Positions 46,209-58,200 of a stretch of 64,000 bases of DNA are shown one piece after another. Numbering within the stretch: position 1 is the first letter of the stretch; the number at the start of each line of letters is the position of its first letter. A program made the position numbers and the translations under genes. Source of the DNA: Nereocystis luetkeana (lineage: Eukaryota; Sar; Phaeophyceae; Laminariales; Laminariaceae); the NCBI GenBank assembly GCA_031213475.1, contig JARUPZ010000014.1, positions 124,001-188,000 of the forward strand, written 5' to 3'. A model generated the notes under the pieces. That model ran no database searches. It saw only the letters and a program-made list of their open reading frames with translations, and was not told the origin of the DNA.

Positions 46209-49200
46209 GTTTGCTCACGATGCCAATGCTCTTCACCGTTGGGTGGGTATGCTTACCTGTTGCTGCTGTTGTTCTTGTCTTCTTGAGAGGCCAGATGGCA
46301 GCCTTGCGGCAGGCTTGCTTGATCACAGTTTCCAAACGGGCAGGTTCACTCTCGAGATGCTGTGTACACCTTGCGGACAGATTCGGAACGCTTCACGATG
46401 GCTTAAAGGTTTTATTATCCAGTCGTTTTAGTGCAACCGACCACGTAGCCAACGAGGCATCTGTGCATCGGTCGCATCACATAGCCCAAGTCATTTCAGT
46501 CACCAAACCAGCGCTTCTGACGATGTTGCTGCGCTTCCAGAAAAATACCCATTCAGGCACTCGTCATTATTCCTGTCTCTTGGATCGATCGGTAGAGAGA
46601 CGCTGAACGTGTGTGGACACAGCAAAGAGCTTGATTGGTACTCACCAGTAACCAATCGGAAGCTGATATTCGGAGCGATATTTTTATATTCCGTATCTGG
46701 AAAAATTGTGTTGTATCCGATATTTCCCATATGGTGAAATTGATTTCGATGAGAGAGTTGTGAGAGCTTAGAAAACTACGGTCAACGTCTTCCTGGTGCC
46801 ACTTTGGCGATGGCTTCATCAGCAGTTACACGGGCTATTGAACACCTTGGGGGGAGCGGTATGATTGGTTAATGATACGTGACGGCGAAAATTCCCCCGT
46901 ATCCAACGCCTTGGCTTTCGATGTATATCTCTTTTGCTCAAATACAGGCAGCGAAATCTGTCTTATCAGTGCGAATGAGCAAAGGAAAAAAAGGACACTC
47001 ATCAAACGTGGGGGCTTCGAAGCAGCACTCGCGTCGCCGGAAAGAGCTGTTTAAATCTCCGGGATCGCGAGATCGGAGGGCGTTCAAGCTGAGCAAGGTG
47101 ATTCCGTCGGCCGACTTGCTTGCAATGAGGGGTATGGGGGCGGCGGAGGAGGAGGGGGGTTCTCCGCTTTCCCCCGTTTGAGCTTCTATCTGTGAAAGTT
47201 TAGGGACCGATTCGTGTCGAGCAGGGCTGTCGATCTGCAGTACGTCATGGTGTATTTTGTACGTTCACAGTACCGAGCGGTGTGTACGGTAAGCCGCCAC
47301 CCCCCTAGCGCGTAGCTGCAGCAAGAGACGAAACTGATCTCGTTCAGACGGTGGCACTCAGACGGCATGTTTTTCATGCCGGAGCACCACCCCTCACCCT
47401 AACTCTATGTTAGGCTCCCTCATACGAAAAGGTTTGGAATGCAGCGTGACAATGTTTTCATGGCACCGGAGTTGATTGACTTCCTGGTGGGTTAGTTGAG
47501 GGCACGCAGCACTCCCTTGAGGTTAACGTGGCCATACTCGTAGGCGCTGCGCCGCCTCCTGCTCGCGGTAGATACGCAATTCCTACCCATGCTTCCGGTA
47601 GAGGGTACGTATACTAGATGAGTTTGGTCACCCGTAAGAGTGGGCTGTTCAACTTGGTTGGGCCCACTCGTCCAATGGCATGGCTATAACCTATACCAGG
47701 TAACAAGTAGACAGGCGTAGCGTAAAAGCTGGATGACACATCGCAGTGGGTACTTTTTCCATTGTCAAGGCCCTGTTATCATTCATCAGATATTAAGTCG
47801 CAGCACCATGCCTGGCTCTACACATGGTGGACTGTGGAACTCCTGTCTGCCATACACGCGCCCGCGTCAACACCCGTGTATTGATTGACGCCTGCGTGGT
47901 GTTTGGTGTTTGGATCTGCCGCCCGTTTGTGCCTGTGATGTCCTAGTCGCTGCTGCCGTTGGGAGTGTGGCCTTCGAATGAGCGAGAGGATTTCGATCTT
48001 CCCCCGGAGTGGAAGACCAACACGCTCAAGCGTTACGAACACCCGCCGTCGTACAGAAAACTGAAGGTCAGTCTGATGCCACCTTTTGTCGAAGAGTGTT
48101 TTTTTTGTTCGGCATCGAGTTGAGTTGTGGCAACTGTAGCGTAGTCGTAGGTGCGGCATTGGTAGTCGTGGCCGCTGCAGTTGATTTTATGTCATTAGTT
48201 TGTGCATGTACGATTCGACTTTTAGTTTTGTGGGAGAAGTGAATGGTCGAAGTATTTCAATTTCCAGCATCCCACTCAGAGTGTGCAAAGTCGAAACGTG
48301 CCTAGCTCACGAGGTGCCGTTTCCGATCCGTAAACAAGGGCAGACTACAGTAATCCTACGCCATCTGCTGTAGCCACCGGGCAATGTTGGACTTCCATGT
48401 ATGCTTGGTGTATCGCGGAAGGGCCTTGAGTCGTCGTGAGCGTCGAGGACCAGGAAAAGTGAGCGGCGTGTCTTGTCTCGTTATTCCGGTGTTGGTGTTG
48501 ATGTTGGTGCTGGTTGGTTGTTATTTTGATTTTTCCGTTCAGCGCCCGAATCCAGCCTCTCGTCGGTTTCTTTGAGCCGTCGTCTATCGAAACGAACACG
48601 GCACCCAAGACCCATGGCTCCGCCTGCCTCCCGCCGATCGCTTGAACGAAGTGTAGCCATTGTGTTGATTCAGCCGCGTTCCCCCCTGGCTTTATTCCCT
48701 TGGTTTTGCAGGCCAACCGCTATGCTGACAGCTCTTTGAGGGGCCTGGTGCCAATAGACCAGATCCCACTGTGCACTTGCGATATGGACTATGGATGCGA
48801 CGCGGACTGCATCAAGTGAGATGCACGCCGCTTTTGACGTTTGCCGTCGTACATACAGAAGACACGTGTCCGTTGGACATACTGAAGATACACGACCGTT
48901 GGACGTACTGAAGATACACGACCGTTGGACGTGCTGAAGATACATGACCGTTTGACACACTGAAAATACGTGACCCGTGTACAGACTATATATACGTAGC
49001 CGTTGCACATAGTGGAGATACGTGATCGTTGGACTTGTTGAAGATACACGACCGTTGGACGTGCTGGAGATACATGACGGTTGTACATACTGAAAATACG
49101 TGACCGGTGTACAGACTATATGTACGTAGCCGTTGTACGTGGAGAAGATACATGGCCGCTATGTGTACTGAAGATACGTGGCCGTTGTATTTGCGCACTT

Positions 49201-52200
49201 GCGATACACGGCCGTTGTAAGTGCGGAAGAGACGTGACCGTTCTATGGGCTTAGGATACATGACTGTTGTATGTGCTGAAGATAAATGGTTGTGGTACGT
49301 ACTTAGGCCGCTTCTCATGCAGTCGGATTTGCAGTCAGTTGGAAATGGTGCTATCGGCACGTTCGCATGAGCTTTTACCCCGAAAATGCGCGAAACTGCT
49401 GCTTCTCGCCTCTGACTGAGTTGGACTTACCTCCAAGACCTATCTATCTAGACCTGTTTCCCGCTTCTCCAGGTGCCCAGTTGCAGGAAATCACCTCCGG
49501 TACTTTTGCGATCCAACTGGGTCAAATACGATCGGAAAAAACGTTTTTGCCGACCCGATCCCTGATCGTAATCGTGTTTGACCCAGTTGGTTCGGAAAAG
49601 TACCGAAGGGGATTTCCTGCAACTGGGCACATGGAGGAGCGGGAAACAGCTCTAGATAGGTCAAGGAGAAAAGTCCAACTCATTCTGAGGCGAGAAACAG
49701 CAGTTTCGCACATTTTCGGGGCGAAAGCTCGTGCGAACGTGCTGATATCGCCATTACCAACTGACTGCACCTCCGACTGCATAAGAAGTGGCCTTAAGAT
49801 GCATGGCTGTTGTACGTCCGAAATGTGGCCGTTGTACGTTCGGAAGATATTTGGCAGTTGTACGTACTGAAGACACGTGACAATTGTACTTACTTGGGCT
49901 ACACGACCGTAGCACATACGAACGTGAGATGCATGGTATTTGCACATGCGGCAGATACGAGGCCGCTTCACAGATCGATAATACATGCCCGTGACGGATC
50001 CCCTGTCAGAGTTGTCAGGGTGCCGTCAGTGGTCGGCTCCAGCGTCCATTGAGAGGGGCAGACTATTGTGTGAGATACATAGACATATCACGTGTACCTT
50101 GCGGCAGTGTAGTCCGGTGGAGGGATCTCCCCGTGCGGACGTAGATGCTTATCGAAGCCGATCGCATGATAATGCCGAGAGATTAGTGGGTCTGCTGCCA
50201 AGCGCTTGGATTTTCCATCTCTACGAGTGGGACATGTTGCTGGCCGCCGCCGTCCGGCCTATCCGCGCCAGGTTTGACCGAGGTTAGATGTTTTCGAAGT
50301 GCCCTCTTCGCCTTCAACGTGGCGTGCTTGCCCTTTTTACCCTCGCGTTATGTTACCTCAACTTGGTCGTGCAGTCGCCAGCTCCTTATGGAGTGCGCGC
50401 CCGGACGCTGCCCGACGCTGCAAGGGGGCGCCAAGCACTGCCTGAACAACGCGATTCAGACGAGATCGTTCCCGTCAACAGAGGTGAGGCAATTCAAGGA
50501 GGTAGGGTAGATATTTCGGTCTGCCGCACCTCGCTTGTTAGGCTAGCCCATTCATCTTGGGAGTGCTGTTGCACCGTGCCGTGCGAGGCATTTTGACGTA
50601 TCGCTACCGTTCGGTTGAACCATCTGACCGAACGAGAGGAGGTGAGACAGGAAGACAGCTTCGTTTACATCGGGTTTTTGTGCCGATTTTGGCGTGAGCA
50701 CGGAAAGCTACTATTTCCCATGTTGGTGCACGGCGGCATGAATCGTCTAGCGCGTCGGATTCAATGACCCCTCCCCTGGTCATGTTGAGGTGGAGCGCTC
50801 GAGTGTATTTGCGGTCGCTACCTTCGCCTTTAACGCGTTCAAGTGACGAGTGTTGGTCTTGCTCGAAACCGCTACTCTGCTGAAAACGTCATATCGTGCT
50901 ACGCTCGTGATGTAGAGCACCGCGACTTTAGACCTCGTCTGACATTGTCGGTGTTGGTCCAGTTGTTGCCCGTTTTGCCAGTATTGGGTACCGTCGAGAG
51001 GATGCATCTATCATTGGGTTAGGGTTATAGGGTTAGCGTAGGTGTCGAAAATATATATTTTCGAGCCACACAGAGCGCCTCGTGCAGCCCTGTAAACTAG
51101 TACCAGGTACCAGTTCAGCGTTTTTCTTCGCGCCACGGGCGACCCAAGATGGGACGAAACATGATGGCTCGTTACACGACCTAACCTTTGGGGTTAAAGT
51201 TGATGTGCACTACGGGGGGCGGTTAGCTAAAGTGCCCGCGGTACACTGTTGTACAGGGACGCACTCTGGCGGTAGCGCGTTGCAAGTCTAACAAGACTCG
51301 GTGGCTGTGGCACATTGCTGTGAGAATGTTTGTAGGGTACACTCGAAGAGATAATGCGTATTGCGGGAAGAGAAACATTAGTGGCCGTGGCTCGGTGTTG
51401 TGACTTTGGTCGTGAGGAGCTTGTATCCCGATCATAGTAGCCCGGCTGTCGCATGGCTGCAACAGTAAGTGTATTTCGGAGCTCATCTACTACTGTGCTA
51501 TACGCGATTCGCTGCTGCGTAGTACAGCAAGTGTGGCTTTGTCGCCAGGATTGTTAGTGTGAAGGTTGTTCTAGCCCGGTGGGGTGCTGCCGTTCAAACA
51601 TGCATAATGCTCGGTACGTTACTTGAAGCTCGGTTTTATTCGTTTGCAATTTTTGGTCCGTTATTTAGGAGTCGGGATGCCGACGCAGCCTGAAATTTGT
51701 ATGGCAGCCGAGGCATCGAAGTCGCCCACTTTACAGGCCCAGTGTAGACGCGCATTTTGTTTTTGTCAAGCATTATACCAGCCACGGGCGTAAACTCAAC
51801 TCTTTGAAGTTTTTCAGCCGATTGCCGGCAATAACACCACCAAGTCCCGATACAACTATTAATAGCAAACCCCCGGAAACTGTTCCACGGTCAACAAGTT
51901 TTGTTTCGAGGCGGACTGCAGTTGTTCTACTTACGGTCGTGACTTATGTCATCAGCCGACACCCAACGCTTCGCCGCTTGTTTTTTTTCGACGTGGACAG
52001 GTTTTCCGCACAATCGAAGGCAGAGGTTGGGGGCTAAGGCTGTCGGACGAGAAGGGGGCGAAGGCGGGTACGCTGCTCCACGAGTACCTCGGGCAGGTGA
52101 GGCCATTAGCGCCAGTGTGGCAGCAGCAAGGTTGCGGCAGTGGCGCACTGATGCCCCGCGACGTTAGCTCAAAGTCAGGGCGCGGGGACCGTCTTGTTGC

Positions 52201-55200
52201 AGCGGAAGGGAGAGGGGGTCTCGTCTGGTCTCTGGCAGCTGCCCCCTTGTATTCGGTCATATCAGGCGAGAGCATTAGTGCTGGAGCGCACCAGGGACGG
52301 TGTTAGGGTTAGCGGGAGAGACCCGCCTGCCGTGGTCGTGATAGCAGTAGTAGCGATTTTCCTGCCACTTGCTTGTGGTTGAGGTGTGCTGCAGAGGAAC
52401 TGGTTGAAAGCGCTTGAAACTGGACTACGTAAAGCAGAAGCAGTTGCCTGCATTTGCACAGTGCAGTAGTGTTATTACTAGTAGTCTCGCTTCACGGCTG
52501 TGGTAGCAACCATTGCGCGGGGCTCGTCTTCGTCACGTGTTCAATCCTATCGGACGTAGCCGCAGACTATGGCATCTACTGTTGCGTACCAAGCAGTGGC
52601 CAACACCGGTTTGAAGGGATGGTTTGCTGTGAACATGTTGACCCTCGTTCCCCGGTACAGGTGATCGGGATGGACGAGTGTCGCAAACGGCTGCGGAAGG
52701 TGGGACGCAAGGGGGTCGAGGGCTCCAGCAGCGACTTTTACTTCGCCTCTTTGGATGGGAATCTCGTCCTCGACGCCGGTGAGGCATGCCGCTTGCTATG
52801 GTTGTTGTGAGTGGGCGTGGTGCTATGGTTGATGTGAGTGGGTGTGGTGCTATGGTTGGTGACAATGGGCGTGGTGGTGTTGTTTGGTTCTCCTGTGATG
52901 GTGCCTTCGGAACCTGGCATGCATGTCCTGTCATTCAATGGGTAGCATTTTTTCCTTCCCGCCTGCCCGCTGTTCTGGTACGCAGGCCCTATGGGCAGCG
53001 AAGCTCGTTTCGCGAACCACAGCTGCGCACCCAACTGTATCCTACAGAAGTGGAGCGTGCTGGGCGAGACTCGGGTCGTCCTGGTCGCTGCAACGGACAT
53101 ATCTTATGCCGAGGTGGGATAAATGACGAGCTATTTGTCGGATCCATGGTCGGTTTCGGTGTACGCATGTACCCGCAAAGCGGTTTGGTTTGTGGAGAGG
53201 TGCAATGGTTTATCGGCGCTCGGTTTGTCGACAACGGTAGAGGGTGCCAAGCTTGATCATTGTACTTTCGGGAAGCTCTCGTCCAGATAGTTTTGGGAGG
53301 GAAGAGGTGGCCTCGTATCATCTCAGGCAGCTGCCCTCATGTATTCGGTCATATTGGGGCGAGAACATTGGTGATGAACGCACCAGGGACGGTGTCGGGT
53401 GGCGGAAGAGACATACTTGCCGTGTTCGTGACAGCAATGGAGCGAATAATTTATTTGGCTGCCGTTGAGTTGTGCTGCAGAGGAGCTGGCTGAAAGCGCT
53501 TGGAGGTGGGCCATGGCAAGCAGAGCAAGTGTTTTGTACTTAAAGTCGTCTCGCTTGACGGTTTTTAATTGGCGTAGTGCTCGGCGTCGACTGGGACATT
53601 CAGACTACGATCCGCGCACGACGCAGCAGACGATGGTAAACAGGCTTTGTGACTAACCCCAAATTCGACTGTTCGTCCGTCGCAGGAGCTCACGTACAAC
53701 TACCAGGCGGACACGTTGGAGGGTTTCGTCGAAAGGCAAAAGTGCCTGTGCGGGGAGCCGCAGTGCTCAGGCTTCATCGGGGGCGAGGTGAGACCTGTTG
53801 AAATCCTGTCCTGTAGCGTGCGGTCGCGAACCATATGAACTACTGAGAGGCAGCTTAAGGTCGCGTCGCGTCCGCTGCAGTGAATAGCCGTTCTACCTTC
53901 GACGTCTCTGAGTGGACTTGATTCAGCCCAACGCGGCGTTGTACCCGTGAGAACGCAGTTTTGAAGTCAGTTCTATCGCGCAGTAAGTGCGGTTAAAAAT
54001 ATACACGTGCGCCTTTCATACTTCTGAAAACGCTGCCTAGACTAGACCCTCAAGTTTACCTGGACATCGGGCCCATACAACAAATCCTTGAGAGTATACA
54101 GCATGCTGGCATGACTTTAAATGGGCTCCGACCAGAACAGCTGAGTGCGGCACCTCAGCGTTCCGCCTTCTCACTGATTGGGGGTATTTTTCGGCTATTG
54201 GCTGGACAGGACCTACTTCCTAGATATTTTTAGGAGCAGATACTAACCACGTGCCTAGCCCCTGGAGCTGTAAAGCTGGGCTAGAGCGGGTCATCTCGGA
54301 GAACTTAATGAAGGGCTGTTCGGACTGGCGGGAGCGTTTTGCTGTTTTTTTGGGCCGAGACCGAGGAGATCTCTCCGTCCGAAACCAGTACGTTCCGCGT
54401 TTTTCCTCTTGTAAAGCCCGGAATTGACGGTGGTTGATCATTATCGTTGCCACATTCCAGCCATTGACGACCATGTATCGGTTCGCTGCGTGCCAACAGT
54501 ACCAACAGCCAAATCGGTGGCTACTGTAGGATTTTGGCGCGGGTGGTATAGCTGACTGCGGACGTCCCTGTGGGTCGGTAGTGCCCGATCATACATGTTT
54601 GTGGGGATATTATTGGGGTAACCGCTTTGGGTAAGGTAGACGCCTTTTTACTCGCATTGTAGCACTGTTTCCGGCAACTATCATTCTCAAGGACCGATCT
54701 CGTAGGTGCTGAATTGCGTCCTTGTGGCCGTGCGGTAGAGGGCACGTTGGCGCGCAAGGGAGGCGCAAGGTACCGATCCGGCTTCCTTCCCCATTTGGCT
54801 TCCACCCACTCGTTGCATTTGCTGTGTTTTTACACGATGGATTGGGATTTACATCACTTATATGTCCCCCCTTCGCCGAGGCACCCACTGCCTGTTGCTG
54901 GAAACCCTGATATTCGTATTCTATGCCTGTACAATGTTAGCTGGTGGCGGTGAAGGCAGACGAATGGCGGCGCCGAACGTCGAAGGTGATGGGCCAGGCA
55001 AAGCCACAGCTGAGGCTCGTCAGGGAATTGTTCAACGAAGGCCGGGGTCTGGGCTTCGAAGAAGCAGGTGAGATAGACTGCCGTTTTAGCTTTTGGACGA
55101 CTTCTAGACTGCGTAGATAGGTTGAGCGGCTAACACCTAACCTGTGCTCGACGTCTTTCTGTGCGTTCGTTTGGGGATCAATAGGATGGTTGATTTTGAG

Positions 55201-58200
55201 CTTTTTATTCCTGTCTTTGTTCTGGTCTGGTTTCGCTACAAGGCACCATCTTCTCCGTCCAAATCACAGGGCCATTTTTGTCGGATCGTACTTTGGGAAC
55301 GCCTTGCCCCCGCTTGATCAAATCTACGTACAGAAAAATGACAAGCCCCGTCCCCTTGGACCCTATCTCCACCCCTAAGGTGAAGACGGAAGCGTTTGCT
55401 ACCGGGGACGCGAGATGGAGTGCCTCTGCACGATGGTCAAGGAAGGCGATGATTGGCTCGCGCAGCTCGCAGAGGTGCTTGAAGGGACCCCAGACAAAAC
55501 CACCACGGACCCCTCACCCCCACGTTCATCACAACGATTGGGCTCGAAAGTGCCTGCCGTGGATGCTTGCGGCACGGATGAGGTCAACGACAGGCGAGGC
55601 GGAGGTCCCTGCGACGAGGCTGGTGGCCGACGGACCAGGTCGAGAGCGCATTCTGCGGTCGATGGGGATGGAAGCAGAAGTGCCGGGTGTGAGGCTTCCG
55701 CCGGCACCGGTAGCAGCAGCACGAGGTCAAGCAAGCGCGGCAATGCCGGCGGCAGTGGCGGTAGCAACGGGAACCGGCCCGAGATAGTCGGAAAGGTGAA
55801 GGGCGTTGACACTGTCGTCGGGAAACCGTCCCAGCCGGAGACCAAACGTGAAAGTGGAGCACCGAACGGAGGTGGAAAAACTCCTCCCGCTGCTGCGCGA
55901 GGCGGTGCCGCCGCGTCGTTAGGACGCGGGAAGAGGGCGACAGGTTGTTGTGCTTCTGAGCGCAAGGATGAGCGTGACGAGGGCGGCGATCGCCTTTCCC
56001 CTCGTCAAGAAGGGGCAAGGCTTGCTTCGGTGAGTAGCACGCGCTCGAGGGTTTCGCGGCTAAGCCCTCATGATGAAGTACTGGTATTTTGTTGACCGTT
56101 TAGGGACCCAGGTATAGCGACCTAAAACCAACAAGAGTCGTGTATTTTGCCAAGCATTCATCAATAGGGAGACCATCTATTAATAGGAAGAGGGTGTAGC
56201 AGTACGAGTTACCTGATACCTGGTACTAACATCAATATTCGAATCACACGATATTCACTACGGTAATATGGTCCATACTGCCCATACTATAATCAAGTTC
56301 AACGGCGGTTAACTCCTTTAGAACCGCAGTCCCGTTTTGGGGGCAAACTACTCGGAATTTGACTGGTGTGTCCCCTAAAACGGGACTGCGGTTCTAAAAG
56401 GGTTAAGGTGTTGGCCTCCTTTAGTTTTGTTAGATGTTCTCCTGTGCTATCATACGCTAGTTTTTGGGTGGTGTTGCTTCCTTTGCTTCTGTTTTGTTTC
56501 CCGTGTTATCATAGGCGCCATGCCCCCACCACCAGGCTGGACCCCGCCCCATGTGCGGCTGCTCCCCCTGGAGCTTGTCTCTACCGTGGCCGATGAGCCT
56601 ACAATAGTTATTGGGTGTTTTCGAGAGGCTAGGTGGTTGCCTTGGCCGAGCGCAACTGTTAGAAAGAAAAAAAAAACGTGCACACATTGGACAGAGCAGA
56701 TGTTCTACTGTACTTCTCTACTCCTTTAGGGCAGATACAACCCTGATTCTTATCATCTGCAAGATGTAGATATAATATATATATACAAGGCGCTTCGCTC
56801 CGCGGGCGGCCTACGCCGCCCGCTACGCTCGCTCAGGAAGGAAAAAAGTACATCGAATTATGCGAAGCGAACAGAGGTCCGCGATTGAGTTTTGTTTTTG
56901 CAAGGATCGTAATTGCAAACCGGCGACTTGATAATGCCAAGAGTCCCACCGCCATGCTTCAGGAAAAAACAGCTCCGACGTCAGCTTGGATGGCACATAT
57001 ACGCTTCGCGTCGCGGATGTCGTACGTACGTACATACCCCAGGTAGGGTACTACTACTGTCTGTACTTATTTTCTTCTTTCGATATGCTCTATGTCTGTA
57101 CTCGTATGTACGGAGAAAGCGAAAGCACAGCACGGCACAGCAGCCAAAACAATAAAAATGAAACCGAAAATTCGGAAAGAAAAAAAAATCCCCATCCCCT
57201 CTCGTGCAATAATGTTCTGTCTGATTATTGGAGTGCCTTACACCCGGTCGAAAAGAAGAAGAGAAAAAAATCGCACATAAGAGCTTCTCTCTCAGCCTCG
57301 TACGCCGCCCGCCCCTCTCGCGACCACCTCGCTACCGATTCGGTCCGGGTAAAGCTTTTATCACTCTCTGCCACAATCATCCCCGTCGCCCGCCTCGCGT
57401 GAAGCCCGGTGCTCACCGTGGCCGTCGTTCGCCAGCTCGATATCGTTGGTAATCAAACTGCACACCTCCCTCTGTCAACTTCAGCGTGGTCGCAAAAATA
57501 AGCACCGCTTGAATATTATCTTGCCATCCCGAACGACCTTGATAACTCGTACATACTCTATCAACCATCATAAATCGAAGCCAGACAAAGCCCGTTCATG
57601 CATCCCTCGTGTCTCGAGGCACACGCGACGCCTAGGCACGAAAACGGCGACCGCACTCCTTGCAGCCCCCCTCTACCCGCCAGCACCCGCTGATACCCGC
57701 GATGGTGCCGGGTCCTCCCGCGATGCCGTGCTCGGAGAACACGTACGCACACGAAACGAAAGAAGAAAAAAGGAAGAAAGGACCGAGAAAACAAAGAACT
57801 GCTGGAAAGGTCCGGCAAGTAACGAAAGGAGGCGGTTTGGAAGTGGGAGCTCTGAGAGGCCAGGGATGCACCAACCGAGCACGCTCAGGGGTTGTGATCT
57901 AAGTATGTAGTTCTATATATATATAATTTCCGGTTGGGATCTGCGTAGCATGGCTTCCCCTTGCGCACGTGTTTAGCGGGATGGGATCTTTATGATCTGT
58001 ATGATCTGCGTGATGCAGATCTTGCGCTCTTGCACAACTTCTCATAACGGCAAATATATAATATAGAATACCGGTAGATTGTCTTCTAAACCGTGATCTG
58101 TTTTTTCGGTCACCGTCTGGCTTGTATTGTTGTGTTTTCGTACCCGGTACGTTGGTATTTCACTCGCTCCCATGAATTTCGCGATTATTTTGTTCTTGTT

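Noticed and set aside
50274..50510. 78-codon frame as a separate gene
   Set aside because: Only its 50375-50483 part is coding, as the second AWS exon; the rest is intron read through the splice sites.
55399..55965. 188-codon minus-strand frame
   Set aside because: Antisense shadow of the GC-rich linker exon, which is fixed by phase with its neighbours.
56515..56640. Exon or gene start [12 protein letters not shown]
   Set aside because: Phase does not fit the surrounding exons, there is no good donor, and a separate gene inside this intron has no other support.
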